NCBI GenBank assembly: GCA_014204635.1
Contig: JACHLS010000014.1
Coordinates: 1 to 64,000 of the forward strand
Length of the DNA: 64,000 nt
Reading direction: 5' to 3'
Source: Sporosarcina luteola
GTDB lineage: Bacteria > Bacillota > Bacilli > Bacillales_A > Planococcaceae
The position numbers and the translations under genes were made by a program. This document shows positions 1-8,949 of this stretch, in pieces. The notes under the pieces were generated by a model. The model had not been told where the DNA came from, did no database searches, and saw nothing but the letters and a program-made list of their open reading frames with translations. How positions within the stretch are numbered: the first letter of the stretch is position 1; every line of letters begins with the position of its first letter.

Positions 1-54
1 GTCGACTACCATTATACAAGACTTGGGGAGGTACTTCCTTTTTTATGTCTATAA
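1..54 (+). CDS. Possible 3' end of an upstream gene cut by the window edge
   Basis: Frame 1 is open from the first base and stops with TAA at 52-54, overlapping the ATG at 45. Only 17 codons are visible, ending in the residues LGEVLPFLCL, so no family can be assigned. The last codons contain the heptamer T TTT TTA (39-45) in the phase required for a -1 frameshift. That slip would carry translation straight into the following large frame. Whether this is real coding sequence can only be decided with sequence left of the window. Confidence 0.35.
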   Translation, partial: VDYHYTRLGEVLPFLCL

Positions 55-2267
55 TCCCTTGGGAGACAAGGGTCTGGATTTATGAAATTCATTCAGATAG
101 TATTAAAAAAAAATTAGCGAAAATTGGGCTGAAATATTCCTCTCAAAAATCACTTCCAACATTGATACAAGATATTAAAGATAGGATAAATGAAATACAA
201 GAAAAAAATGATTTGGATGAAGATTTAATAGAGTCTTTTAGAAGTAAATTAAAGCTCTACAAAACAAAGAAAATAATTGATCTTAAGGAAAATGAAAGGG
301 ATACATTAAGAAAAATATCATCAATCTTTGGTATTAAAATAGATCCTGAAAAAATTACAAAAAGTTGCATGCAATCTAACCGTTTATCAGCAAACTTATC
401 AACAACGGCTGATACAAAATTACAAGGCTTAAGTGATCAAGAGTTGGAATTGTTTGTTCAAGAAATGTTATTTTATATGCAAATAAATAATGATGCAGGA
501 GAAATAAAAGAAGAAACGATTAAAATTTTTGCAGCATGGCGTTTGAACAGTTCATATCAAGAAAAATCTTTCCGTAGAGATTTAGCGAAGAGCGAAATAG
601 ATTTTTTTCTTTGTACACTTATAGATGCCATAAAAAAATATCCTTATAAAATGGGCTTTTACGATGTATACTTGCTAATTATTTTGAAGTATATAGAAAA
701 GAGTGATAATGGGTATGAGGAGTTAGAAAGCTTTTTAGTTAAACTCCCGGCTTTTATGAAGTCTTCTAATAGAGACGCAACAATCTATTTTTCTGCAGTT
801 AGGACAAGAATTTTAAATGTTTGTGCAGATAATTGGTATAGATTTAATGAGGAACAAAGGAAGAAGTTGAGAAGAAATATTGAAAACGCTTTTTTGGTTT
901 GGTATGCCAATCCTAAAATTCCGTGGACAGAACAATATACTCTTTATTGGACGCTATCAGTTTTACGCATAAGACTTCCCATTCACCTTTGTATGGAAAA
1001 TAAAAATGGATATCCAAATTATCTACGCCTGCTAAATACGGTGTATAAGGAATATATTTTTATTGTGGAAGATAATGGTGAAGAAGATACTTTTGATTAT
1101 CGAAGTAGAGATTTATATACGGCTATATACTTATTTAAAGTGGGTTTATATTGGAATAAGAGGGAAAAGAGCTTTTCCTATAATGAAGTTGATAAAGTAA
1201 TATATGGCGTAACAAAGAGACAAATTTTATCTAACCGAATGGTTGATATTCATAATTGGCTTTCCTTTGCTACGATTTCCAATAGTGAGCTATCTATTTC
1301 TATATTAAATAGACTAGAAAAACTTATTAAAGCAGAAGCTAACGATAATATTTCTACCATTGATATAGAGACACATTATGAGGTTTTAGATTTCTTGCAA
1401 ACCTGTATTAAGAGATATTTTGAAAATCCTAAAGAACATGATGGAATTGTTAAGTGGATCAGTTATTCTAATCAAAACGAAGATTCATATTATAAAAGAT
1501 ATGTAATTAATAGATTTCTTTCATATACCAAAATAAGATCTCATTATTCGTTGACTGATGAACGATTGCCACGTCTTATAACTGAATTTAATAGTGATGA
1601 AGCAGTTCCTATCGCCGATTGGATATTTTATTGTGGAATGTTGCCTTTTGATTTAGATGAAATTCCTTCAAAACAAGATGTGCTACATCCATTAACCGAG
1701 TATGAGTATGTTAAATTACTCCGAAGGATTGTGTTAATAAATTCTTTTCCAAAAGAAAAGGTAATAAGTGACATCGAACAAGACTTTTTATTTTCATTTA
1801 AGCTCACATTTAAAGAGTGGAAAGATTTCAGGATGGAAAGTAAGGTTGAAGACCTTCACGTAAAGAAAATTGATAATTTGTCAGCAGAAGATACTAAAGA
1901 GTATGTAAAAGTTTTGTTTGCAATGATAACTAATAGGCCAACCCATACTCATATTAAAAAACACTTCTCAATGTATAAATGGAATGATTTACAAAGTTAT
2001 TTTGAAATGACCTATTATCCATCAACAAAGGTGGCTAGTCTTTTTGTTAATAACCTGAACATACATCAAAACTTTTATCAAGAAGTTTATAAAATGCCAT
2101 TAGAAGAACTGCCATATCGAGATATTTATACTTCTAATAAAAATGAAAAAAGCATTGGTAGATGGATAGAAAATTATCTAGTCATGTGTGAAAAAGATTT
2201 AATTGATAAGAAATATAATCGTAAACTGGAGTTATTAGAAATCGATATTGATCAGTTGAGGAGTTGA
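45..2267 (+). CDS. Large helical protein of unknown function, in an operon with a nitrilase-like enzyme
   Basis: A 740-residue, very AT-rich and lysine-rich protein that I do not recognise. Apart from a short hydrophobic stretch at the start (IIPWETRVWIYE), it appears almost wholly alpha-helical. It has no signal peptide, no Walker motifs and no obvious catalytic motif, so it looks like a cytoplasmic scaffold or helical-repeat protein. The start is uncertain. GGGGAGG lies 12 bases before the ATG at 45, but the frame stays open to base 3, and a -1 shift at the T-run would fuse it to the frame ending at 54. The stop overlaps the next gene's ribosome-binding region, so the two are cotranscribed. 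Long helical regions next to nitrilase domains occur in some UG/Abi-type reverse transcriptase defence proteins; a link here is only inference. Confidence 0.75.
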   Translation: MSIIPWETRVWIYEIHSDSIKKKLAKIGLKYSSQKSLPTLIQDIKDRINEIQEKNDLDEDLIESFRSKLKLYKTKKIIDLKENERDTLRKISSIFGIKIDPEKITKSCMQSNRLSANLSTTADTKLQGLSDQELELFVQEMLFYMQINNDAGEIKEETIKIFAAWRLNSSYQEKSFRRDLAKSEIDFFLCTLIDAIKKYPYKMGFYDVYLLIILKYIEKSDNGYEELESFLVKLPAFMKSSNRDATIYFSAVRTRILNVCADNWYRFNEEQRKKLRRNIENAFLVWYANPKIPWTEQYTLYWTLSVLRIRLPIHLCMENKNGYPNYLRLLNTVYKEYIFIVEDNGEEDTFDYRSRDLYTAIYLFKVGLYWNKREKSFSYNEVDKVIYGVTKRQILSNRMVDIHNWLSFATISNSELSISILNRLEKLIKAEANDNISTIDIETHYEVLDFLQTCIKRYFENPKEHDGIVKWISYSNQNEDSYYKRYVINRFLSYTKIRSHYSLTDERLPRLITEFNSDEAVPIADWIFYCGMLPFDLDEIPSKQDVLHPLTEYEYVKLLRRIVLINSFPKEKVISDIEQDFLFSFKLTFKEWKDFRMESKVEDLHVKKIDNLSAEDTKEYVKVLFAMITNRPTHTHIKKHFSMYKWNDLQSYFEMTYYPSTKVASLFVNNLNIHQNFYQEVYKMPLEELPYRDIYTSNKNEKSIGRWIENYLVMCEKDLIDKKYNRKLELLEIDIDQLRS

Positions 2268-2272
2268 GCGAT

Positions 2273-3148
2273 GTGAACGAGATTATGAAAGAGAAGATAA
2301 AAGTAACTATAGGCCAAATAGGTAGTTTTGATATAGAAGAATCAGAGAAATATGATTGCAGCAATGGTTTAAGTTATAAACAACCTCTAACAATGTGGGA
2401 GAAAATAAGAAAAACTGTAGAAGTTGCGAAACAGGATAAAGCTGATTTTCTAGTACTCCCTGAAATAACTGTTCCTAAACAGTATTTGAAAACACATATT
2501 CCTGCGATTTGTAATGAGCATAATTTAATGATTATTGGTGGGGTGGAATTTTATCATAAATACACTACTAATAATAAAAAATTTATTCAAAATGAGGCGT
2601 TTATTGCTGTACCGGGAGCTGAAAAAAGCTCAGGAATAAGAGAGAGAGCAATGGTTTGGAGAACGCCAAAAGTATATCCTGCCCAATCAGAAGAAGATAC
2701 TATTAAAAAAACAGGTTACCATTTTTCCCCTGGGAATAAACTCTATTTATTTAAAAGCAAAGAGTTTGGAAATTGGGCAGTTTTAATTTGTGTGGATTAT
2801 TTAAATTTACCTATCCATCAAATTCTACAAAAAAGAATACAAACATTATTTGTTGTAGCATTTAATCCTGATATAAATTATTACTACTCTATATCAGATT
2901 CTCTACATCGAATTTTATATTGCAATATAATTGTCTGTAATGTTGCTGATTATGGAGGATCCCATGTTTATACACCATATCGAAAAGTATTCTTACGTGA
3001 GGTGATGAAACTTCATGGGAATAAAGTGGAGACGGCTGTTACTGTGACACTTCCTCTAAGAATAATCAAAGAGATACAAATGTCCCCTCGTAATAAAGAG
3101 TTTGAGGAATTTATTAAAAAACCTTCAGATTATGAATATATTAAATAG
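2273..3148 (+). CDS. Carbon-nitrogen hydrolase (nitrilase superfamily)
   Basis: About 291 residues with the three catalytic residues of the nitrilase superfamily visible: Glu in LPEIT (about residue 64), Lys in RTPKVYP (about 133) and Cys in LICVDY (about 173). Such enzymes hydrolyse amides or nitriles through a cysteine nucleophile. Length fits a single-domain family member. I chose GTG at 2273 because GAGGAG (2258-2263) sits 9 bases upstream; TTG at 2264 overlaps the previous stop and is possible. The gene follows the large helical gene directly, so the pair probably acts together. Nitrilase domains occur fused to UG-family reverse transcriptases (DRT type 1 and relatives), which makes an antiphage role conceivable but unproven. 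The substrate cannot be told. Confidence 0.8.
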   Translation: MNEIMKEKIKVTIGQIGSFDIEESEKYDCSNGLSYKQPLTMWEKIRKTVEVAKQDKADFLVLPEITVPKQYLKTHIPAICNEHNLMIIGGVEFYHKYTTNNKKFIQNEAFIAVPGAEKSSGIRERAMVWRTPKVYPAQSEEDTIKKTGYHFSPGNKLYLFKSKEFGNWAVLICVDYLNLPIHQILQKRIQTLFVVAFNPDINYYYSISDSLHRILYCNIIVCNVADYGGSHVYTPYRKVFLREVMKLHGNKVETAVTVTLPLRIIKEIQMSPRNKEFEEFIKKPSDYEYIK

Positions 3149-3915
3149 TCTATGTGTTATATGGTAAACATTAAGATTTATAAATCACTTTCATATGCTT
3201 AGAATCTAGGATGCGGATAAAACCTGGCATCCAACCTATACTTCGTCACAAACGAAATTGTTGAGGTTTACATTTACGCTCGTATTCCCATAGTCTAACA
3301 TCACAAATAGTTGATATACTAAGGATAGCCATACTTATTTTCGGGATAGTGACTACTTAGTCCTTTCTCGTTAATGTTTAAATTGGTTATTCAAGTTTAC
3401 CATACTTCAAGTAATCGAAGACAAATCGACACGCCGGTAGCTTGAGAATTGAAAGGAGCTATTTCAAATGAGTTTGAGCTTATTGAGGAATTTACGATTC
3501 TATAGATAGAAGTTCCACTTTCAGGAAATTGTTATATCAAGTAGGCAAACGTAAGGGCCAGAAAACAGCGTTGGTTGAGTCGGTGGTCTTAGATAAACAG
3601 ACGTATACAAAACACCCTTGTTGTTCCCTTGACCATCCGTTGAAAGAGGACAAACCGTTACCTTTGAATGGTTTTTAATTGTCCCGAATTTGGCCCCGTT
3701 TTGTTTTGGCTTTTCACGCAAAATAATATCAGTTTTCGCGTTACAGACGACGTTATGAAGGCACTATTGGAATCAGAACTTCCTATGCGCGGGGGTACTA
3801 GGGTCGTTTTACATGAACGGAAACAGTAGCATTTATCCACGAAGTTCAGTTCTATACCTAATCACATTTCATTCAGAACCATTCATTCAAAACAGGTAGA
3901 ATTTTTGGAAAAGAA
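3149..3915. other. Long stretch without a convincing gene
   Basis: About 770 bases with stops in all frames and no ribosome binding site leading into a long frame. The only start with a good site (AAAGGAG before ATG at about 3469) opens a 13-codon frame. Antisense frames at 3521-3840 have no recognisable protein sequence. The region could be the decayed remains of an older gene but I cannot name one. Confidence 0.5.
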
Positions 3916-3950
3916 AAGCTGTATCCTACATTTGGATGCTGCTTTTTTTT
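3916..3950 (+). terminator. Rho-independent terminator
   Basis: An 11-base stem (AAGCTGTATCC with GGATGCTGCTT, one mismatch and one G-T pair) around a 7-base loop, followed by eight T residues. It separates the left accessory region from the sigma factor operon. Confidence 0.7.
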
Positions 3951-4039
3951 GCCTGTCTTGATATTTTCTCAATAAGATAGGCAAGTGTGACGCGTTCTTC
4001 TTTTATTACGTCTAAGTGTATGGAAGGAGGGGGGACGTT

Positions 4040-4558
4040 TTGGAACAGGTAGACTTGGAATATTGGTTTGATGAATACAGTGATTCCGTTTTAACGTACA
4101 TACTGTTGATGGTTCGAGATTATCAACAAGCTGAGGATTTGACACAAGAAACGTATATAAAAGCATTTCGGCACCACCAACAATTTGAAAGTAGGTCGTC
4201 CGTGAAAACGTGGTTATTTACAATTGCGCGAAATGTCACAGCTGATTATTTTCGAAAGAAGCATCCGCTGCAACATTATTTTGGTTTGACGTTGGAGGCG
4301 AAAGATCATGACCCAATTCCAGAACAGCTAGTTGCGATGAATATTCAAAACGAACAATTGTACCGCACGATTCAGCAATTAAAACCGGCTTACAGACAAG
4401 TCATCATCTTGCGGAAGTTAAAGGAATTTTCAACGGAAGAAACGGCGCTCATTTTAAAGTGGTCGGAAAGTAAAGTGAAGATGACACTGAAGCGAGCGAT
4501 GGAAAAACTGAAAAGGAATTTGAGTGAAGGGGGAGCTACGCATGAAGTCTTTAGATGA
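4040..4558 (+). CDS. ECF-type RNA polymerase sigma factor
   Basis: A 172-residue sigma-70-family protein with only regions 2 and 4, the ECF layout. Region 2 shows the typical AEDLTQETYIKAF motif near residues 30-45. Region 4 carries a helix-turn-helix over about 120-160 (YRQVIILRKLKEFS through KVKMTLKRAMEKL). It should direct RNA polymerase to an envelope-stress type regulon and be held inactive by the next gene product. The start is TTG at 4040, because AGGAGGGGGG lies 5 bases upstream; the longer GTG frame at 4016 runs through that ribosome site. The end overlaps the anti-sigma gene by 17 bases, so the two are translationally coupled. It resembles SigX/SigW-like factors, but I cannot fix the paralogue. 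Confidence 0.9.
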   Translation: MEQVDLEYWFDEYSDSVLTYILLMVRDYQQAEDLTQETYIKAFRHHQQFESRSSVKTWLFTIARNVTADYFRKKHPLQHYFGLTLEAKDHDPIPEQLVAMNIQNEQLYRTIQQLKPAYRQVIILRKLKEFSTEETALILKWSESKVKMTLKRAMEKLKRNLSEGGATHEVFR

Positions 4559-5585
4559 GCAGCTACTTGAATTAGAAGCACAATTGCACATGACTGATGA
4601 ATCAAAAACCGAATTAAGAACCCGTGTTTTGCAAAAAGCTCATGACAAAACGAGTCGCAGGTTGACATCTTTTGGCTGGATCGCTGTCGCATGCCTCGTT
4701 CTGATTTTTACGTCGCCTATTTACTCATCTACTGCAGCCCGTGTCGTCTCAAAAATTATTCCGCTTTCCATAACATCAAGTTTGAATGATTCGAATAACC
4801 CTGATGTAACATCACAACTTTTTGAACTTGTTACGGAGGAAGGGTATGAGGTGAATTTCATCGGAGTGACACCCTCGCCTTATACCGTTGAGGTTTCATT
4901 AGTTTTGCAAAAGTCCGCGCTACATCAAGCAATTAAAGACTTGGAACCGAAGATAACGGACTACTTATATAACAATGGATTTGACCAATTTGATTTGAAA
5001 ATATCAAGTGTGAAAGATGAGAAAATAGATCCGGGGAGTGAGGAAACATTCGGTTTATATGATCAAGTCCGTGAGATTGTGAAAAAAGTTTTTACCTCCT
5101 ATGGCTATGCGAAAGAAGCAGACTATGAACTGGCTGGGCTTGAAGAAACCTGGTTTTCTCACATTGTCCAAATCGATATGCCAGACCATATCCAGGAATC
5201 GGATCAGATCATTGAGGATATTGAAAAGGAAATAAAAGCACAGCATCTCGATATTAAAGAAGTTAAAGTGCATACTTTCAATTTAAAGCATCGTCAACAA
5301 GACAATCGCTGGGCATATGTGGCATCGGATCTATACGATGCGATGTCCGGAAAGTCGACATATCAAGTTACGGGTATGTCGTATCAAGTGAAAAAAGGTG
5401 CTGCCTTAGTTACCCTTAAGACGGATTTAGATCAACCGTTATCCGATGAAGTAGTGAAAGAAATCAAAAAAGCGATAAACGCATATTTTGAGTTGCCGGA
5501 GACGAAAGAGCAAATTGGGGACGACCCTTTTACCATTGAATTTCTGCTGAAAAACGAAAAGGCATTTATTACAATAAAAAACTAA
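4542..5585 (+). CDS. Membrane anti-sigma factor-like protein (DUF4030 type)
   Basis: A 347-residue protein with a short cytoplasmic N-terminal part (residues 1-40, MKSLDEQLLELEAQL), one transmembrane helix around residues 42-62 (WIAVACLVLIF) and a long extracellular domain. This is the layout of a membrane-anchored anti-sigma factor that binds the upstream ECF sigma until a surface signal is sensed. I place the start at ATG 4542, inside the sigma gene, with AAGGGGGAG just upstream. The outer domain repeats a pattern of short beta-strand and helix units (two VKVHTFNLK/VSLVLQ-like blocks). The family assignment rests on recall of DUF4030 proteins next to sigma genes in Bacillales. Confidence 0.75.
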   Translation: MKSLDEQLLELEAQLHMTDESKTELRTRVLQKAHDKTSRRLTSFGWIAVACLVLIFTSPIYSSTAARVVSKIIPLSITSSLNDSNNPDVTSQLFELVTEEGYEVNFIGVTPSPYTVEVSLVLQKSALHQAIKDLEPKITDYLYNNGFDQFDLKISSVKDEKIDPGSEETFGLYDQVREIVKKVFTSYGYAKEADYELAGLEETWFSHIVQIDMPDHIQESDQIIEDIEKEIKAQHLDIKEVKVHTFNLKHRQQDNRWAYVASDLYDAMSGKSTYQVTGMSYQVKKGAALVTLKTDLDQPLSDEVVKEIKKAINAYFELPETKEQIGDDPFTIEFLLKNEKAFITIKN

Positions 5586-5807
5586 TCACTCTCAATGATC
5601 GATTGATAAAAAAGATGAATGGCCCGTAATATGGTGGCTTTTCAGCTGAGATAGCATAAAGAGTTTTATGGGAAATCCTTCTTGTGATTTTGTTAATATA
5701 TCTCATTTTGGATGGTCGTTAAGTTCTCTTTTACATAAAATCCGTTTAGATTATGTCAAATTGTGAATTGTAAGACTATCAATCAATCGCTAGAGGGAGT
5801 GAGTGAG

Positions 5808-6416
5808 ATGAAAAAGTGGACATGGCTGACGTTGCTTCTCGTATGTGCTTTTGTTTTTGCAGCATGCGCTGATAAAAAAGATGACTCAGCTGGCAAGGTC
5901 GATGAGGAGACTGCATCTGATCCAGCGGAAGATGGTGTTGAAGACGATGTTACAGATGAGGGTAACTTGTCGCCTGTGACTGTACATCTAAAGGATCGGG
6001 ACGGGAAGTCGGTCGGAACGGCTGAGTTGGCCGAGGAAGAAGACGGGCTGCGAATCATGGTGGACGCGAAGGATTTGCCTGAAGGAACTCATGGTTTTCA
6101 TTTCCACGAAAAAGGGGTCTGTGAAGCACCTGACTTTGAATCTGCGGGAGGACACTTTAATCCTACCGATGCCAGCCATGGACTTGACCACAAAGAAGGT
6201 CCGCATGCCGGTGATATGCCGAATCTGGAAGTGGACGCAGACGGAACGGTGAAAAAAGAGTTCACCGTGAAAAATCTCACATTGGAGAATCATAAAGAAA
6301 ACTCATTGTTTCAGGATGGCGGCACAGCCCTTGTCATCCATGAGGAAGCAGATGACGGAAAAACCCAGCCATCCGGCGATTCTGGAGACCGCATTGCATG
6401 TGGCGCAGTGGAATAA
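5808..6416 (+). CDS. sodC: Cu/Zn superoxide dismutase lipoprotein
   Basis: A 202-residue extracytoplasmic superoxide dismutase that converts superoxide to peroxide and oxygen. It has a lipoprotein signal peptide ending in FAAC, an acidic linker over residues 20-50, then the SodC domain. Copper ligands are in GFHFHEKG, zinc-site histidines in GGHFNPTDASHG and GPHAGDMPN, with Asp in LEVDADG; the last copper His is in LVIHEEADD and the substrate-guiding Arg in GDRIACG. ATG at 5808 follows GAGGGAGTGA and begins a proper signal peptide; the longer frame from 5763 does not. It is monocistronic, closed by the hairpin at 6456. B. subtilis YojM is the closest known type. Confidence 0.93.
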   Translation: MKKWTWLTLLLVCAFVFAACADKKDDSAGKVDEETASDPAEDGVEDDVTDEGNLSPVTVHLKDRDGKSVGTAELAEEEDGLRIMVDAKDLPEGTHGFHFHEKGVCEAPDFESAGGHFNPTDASHGLDHKEGPHAGDMPNLEVDADGTVKKEFTVKNLTLENHKENSLFQDGGTALVIHEEADDGKTQPSGDSGDRIACGAVE

Positions 6417-6455
6417 TTCCGTTCGGTTAACTGCCTGAAGAATAGAGTAAATGAA

Positions 6456-6490
6456 GAAGCCAACCGTTTAATACTACGGTTGGCTTCTTT
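6456..6490. terminator. Bidirectional terminator between sodC and arr
   Basis: A perfect 12-base-pair stem (GAAGCCAACCGT / ACGGTTGGCTTC) with T-rich sequence on both outer sides. It can end transcription of sodC (plus strand) and arr (minus strand). Confidence 0.85.
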
Positions 6491-6518
6491 CTATCTATCT
6501 GATCTGACTATAGGAGCA

Positions 6519-6935
6519 TTAATCGTATATAACATTTTTCCCTTCTTCACTTAACTTCTGTAAAGATGTAACCATATGATTTATCTGTTCTTCAGAATGT
6601 CTTTCCCACGAGCCCAATTCTGCTACTATTTTCAAAGGAGATGTAGACCGATAGGAGCGTGTCGGATTTCCGGGAAATCTTTTGTCCGTTAAGTTCGGAT
6701 CATTTTCATAATCACCTAACGGTTCTACGATATAAATTCTCTCTTTTGAATTAGATTTAGCTAATTCAGCACCCCATTTAGCGGCGTCTAATGTTGCGGT
6801 AAAATAGATATGGTTGGATTTTTTATTCTGATAATTCGAGAAGTGCAAAGGTTTGAAAAGGTCTCCAATTTCCAGTTTTGCTTTTGTGCCATGAAAGAAA
6901 GGTCCACGATCTAAAATGTTTTTGTTGTCATCCAT
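6519..6935 (-). CDS. arr: Rifamycin ADP-ribosyltransferase (rifampin resistance)
   Basis: A 138-residue protein with the full Arr signature: FFHGTKA near the N-terminus, NHIYFTATLDAAKWGAEL in the middle, then ERIYIVEP, ENDPNLTDKRFPGNPT and RSYRSTSPLKIV. Arr enzymes inactivate rifamycins by moving ADP-ribose from NAD+ onto the antibiotic. The known catalytic His, Tyr and Asp all sit in these conserved blocks, so the enzyme looks intact. Length matches the family (about 140). Start ATG at 6935 follows GGGGAG. The gene stands alone, with its own terminator and no mobile element touching it, which suggests an intrinsic chromosomal copy rather than a recent cassette. Confidence 0.93.
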   Translation of the reverse strand: MDDNKNILDRGPFFHGTKAKLEIGDLFKPLHFSNYQNKKSNHIYFTATLDAAKWGAELAKSNSKERIYIVEPLGDYENDPNLTDKRFPGNPTRSYRSTSPLKIVAELGSWERHSEEQINHMVTSLQKLSEEGKNVIYD

Positions 6936-7067
6936 GTAAATACTCCCCTTATGCTTTTGACTTGCGAACTACAGTATAAAGGATAGGATGGGTGGAAAAG
7001 TAGTCTATAATTAATTATTGGAAGATGTTATAATTTAAGCAGAGGATAACAATATCAAAAAAAATTA

Positions 7068-7115
7068 CTAAAAAACAGCCGAATGGAGGGTTCCCCTCTT
7101 ATCCGGCTGTTTTTC
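7068..7115 (-). terminator. Terminator of the flavin reductase gene
   Basis: A strong hairpin, ACAGCCG paired with CGGCTGT with an inner GGAGG/CCTC stem, flanked by A and T runs. It ends the minus-strand gene at 7172. Its sequence resembles the hairpins at 26319, 32407 and 47500. Confidence 0.8.
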
Positions 7116-7171
7116 TTTTCATATTCATCATATTGATACGTAATGAAAATAAATATCAGATCAGAATGGTC

Positions 7172-7711
7172 TCATTGTAATTCTTTTCGAAGTTGTTCGG
7201 CCGCAGACAATGCTTTTTTATCTTGAATAATATCACCAGGTTTATTTCCTTCACCTATAATATAACCTTCGAAACGTGTACCGATAAAATCAAAGATAAG
7301 ATGAAATTGCTGAATCATAGGTAAACCTTTTGTGTACGGAATATCTCCACCCACTGCAATTACGTATGCCCTTTTTTGAGACATCTGCTTTTTAAAGTTT
7401 GGATAATTTGAGTCTCTCAAAGTTTGTGACCATCGATCCACAAAGTTTTTCATTGTCCCAGTCATGCTATACCAATAAATCGGCGTAGAAAAGATAAGAA
7501 TATCATGCGGCAGAATCCGATCAATAATTAAGTTGTAATCATCATTGATTTCCTGAAACCCTTCCTCAGCATGACGCTTATCGGTTATAGGCTCAATCGT
7601 ATACTCTTTCAAATAAATCTCTTCCACATCTAGTCCTTGAATGGCTATCTTCGTTAGTGTCTCTGTATTGCCATTTGGTCGGCTTCCTCCGTAAAGAACT
7701 GCAATACTCAT
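7172..7711 (-). CDS. NAD(P)H-dependent FMN reductase, flavodoxin-like
   Basis: A 179-residue flavodoxin-fold oxidoreductase. The FMN phosphate loop is seen in YGGSRPNGNTE at residues 8-18, and the PIYWYSMTGTMKNFVDRW block near 80-97 is typical of YwqN-type reductases. It should bind FMN and use NAD(P)H to reduce flavins or quinones in the cytoplasm. ATG at 7711 follows AAAGGATG. It lies downstream of, and in line with, the quinone-reductase-like gene at 7806, separated by about 95 bases; a joint role in quinone or electrophile detoxification is inference. Confidence 0.85.
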   Translation of the reverse strand: MSIAVLYGGSRPNGNTETLTKIAIQGLDVEEIYLKEYTIEPITDKRHAEEGFQEINDDYNLIIDRILPHDILIFSTPIYWYSMTGTMKNFVDRWSQTLRDSNYPNFKKQMSQKRAYVIAVGGDIPYTKGLPMIQQFHLIFDFIGTRFEGYIIGEGNKPGDIIQDKKALSAAEQLRKELQ

Positions 7712-7805
7712 GATGATTCATCCTTTCACATTCATTTATTGGCTACACACAATATTTTAAAGTCGGCAAAACGGCTTATTCAAATAAAGCAAGGAGAGGA
7801 CCCCG

Positions 7806-8774
7806 TTAAATAGTAATCAACACTTTACCTTGGGCGTGACCTTCTTGAAAATATTCGAACGCCTCAGTTATTTCATTTAACGTAAACCGCTTATCAATGA
7901 TAGGTTTTACTTTGCTGGTCTCAAGTAATTCTTTTAAAACATGTAAGTCTTTTTGATTGGCTCTTTGCAACAGGCTACTTATTTTCTTGCTTCCAGTCAT
8001 TGAAGTAAAAGGTCCAAAAAATAAGGTTTTATAAAGTTGAGCCTCGGAACCTCCTACATGAACAAAAATTCCATTTGATTTTAATACCCGTTTATAAGCT
8101 GAAAGGGAATTAGAGCCATTCACGCCAAGAACCAAATCATAATACCCCTCATGTTGAGTGAAGCGCTCTTTTGAATAATCAATGACATGGTCGGCCCCTA
8201 TCGAACGCAATATTTCTATATTCCTTGTACTACATACACCCGTTACGTCCGCACCGAATGCTTTAGCTATTTGTACCGCGAAAGTGCCAACACCACCAGA
8301 CGCACCGTAGATTAATACTTTTTGTCCCGATTGAATCTTCCCTTTATCACGTAGTCCCTGTAGGGCAGTCACACCAGCCATAGGAGCAGCAGCTGCTTCC
8401 TCAAAGGAAATATTGTTTGGCTTTAAAGCTAGAGCAAATTCAGAGACTGTAACATATTCAGCAAACCCACCCCACCCACAACCAGAGAGGTCACCAAATA
8501 CTTCATCTCCTACTTTAAATTGCTTAACGTCTTTCCCGACGGCTTCAACTGTACCAGCTATGTCCCCTCCAGGATTCGAGTATTTGGGTTTCGTTATTCC
8601 GAAGGCAAATCGGGCTAAAAAGGGTTTGCCTTGCAAAAGAACGACGTTCCCAAAGTTTATAGATGCTGAATGAACCTTTACCAATATTTGATTCTCAGTA
8701 GGGAATGGTTTTTCCACCTCTTTTAACTCAAGTACATCGGGTGAACCATATTTATTACAAACGATCGCTTTCAA
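7806..8774 (-). CDS. Zinc-free alcohol dehydrogenase / quinone oxidoreductase (MDR family)
   Basis: A 322-residue medium-chain dehydrogenase/reductase. The N-terminal catalytic domain lacks the zinc-binding cysteines of true alcohol dehydrogenases. The C-terminal Rossmann fold shows the nucleotide loop YGASGGVGTFAVQ near residue 150. This is the NADPH quinone reductase subgroup, which reduces enones or quinones. The start is TTG at 8774 with GGAGGGG 5 bases upstream. Next to it, on the same strand and upstream, lies a broken Crp/Fnr regulator that may once have controlled it. Confidence 0.85.
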   Translation of the reverse strand: MKAIVCNKYGSPDVLELKEVEKPFPTENQILVKVHSASINFGNVVLLQGKPFLARFAFGITKPKYSNPGGDIAGTVEAVGKDVKQFKVGDEVFGDLSGCGWGGFAEYVTVSEFALALKPNNISFEEAAAAPMAGVTALQGLRDKGKIQSGQKVLIYGASGGVGTFAVQIAKAFGADVTGVCSTRNIEILRSIGADHVIDYSKERFTQHEGYYDLVLGVNGSNSLSAYKRVLKSNGIFVHVGGSEAQLYKTLFFGPFTSMTGSKKISSLLQRANQKDLHVLKELLETSKVKPIIDKRFTLNEITEAFEYFQEGHAQGKVLITI

Positions 8775-8949
8775 TGAGACCCCTCCAAAGTAATTTCTTT
8801 GTTAATCAAATAATAACAAGGGGTAAAACAGCCTTCATTGACTTAAGTTAATTTGGTTGGTATTTGACTCATAATATTTGGCGAGTTAATCTTCAGTACA
8901 TTGTCGCTACTAAATAGGTGAGAAGATTTCGAATTGCGGAGAGCAACTA

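Noticed and set aside
3521..3840. Two minus-strand open frames of 60-66 codons
   Set aside because: No ribosome site and no protein-like composition; they lie in a gene-poor stretch and look accidental.
5763..5807. N-terminal extension of sodC
   Set aside because: It would place 15 residues before a perfect lipoprotein signal peptide, and GAGGGAGTGA sits right before the ATG at 5808.
5783..6293. Three antisense open frames over sodC
   Set aside because: Shadows of the codon pattern of sodC, with no start signals.
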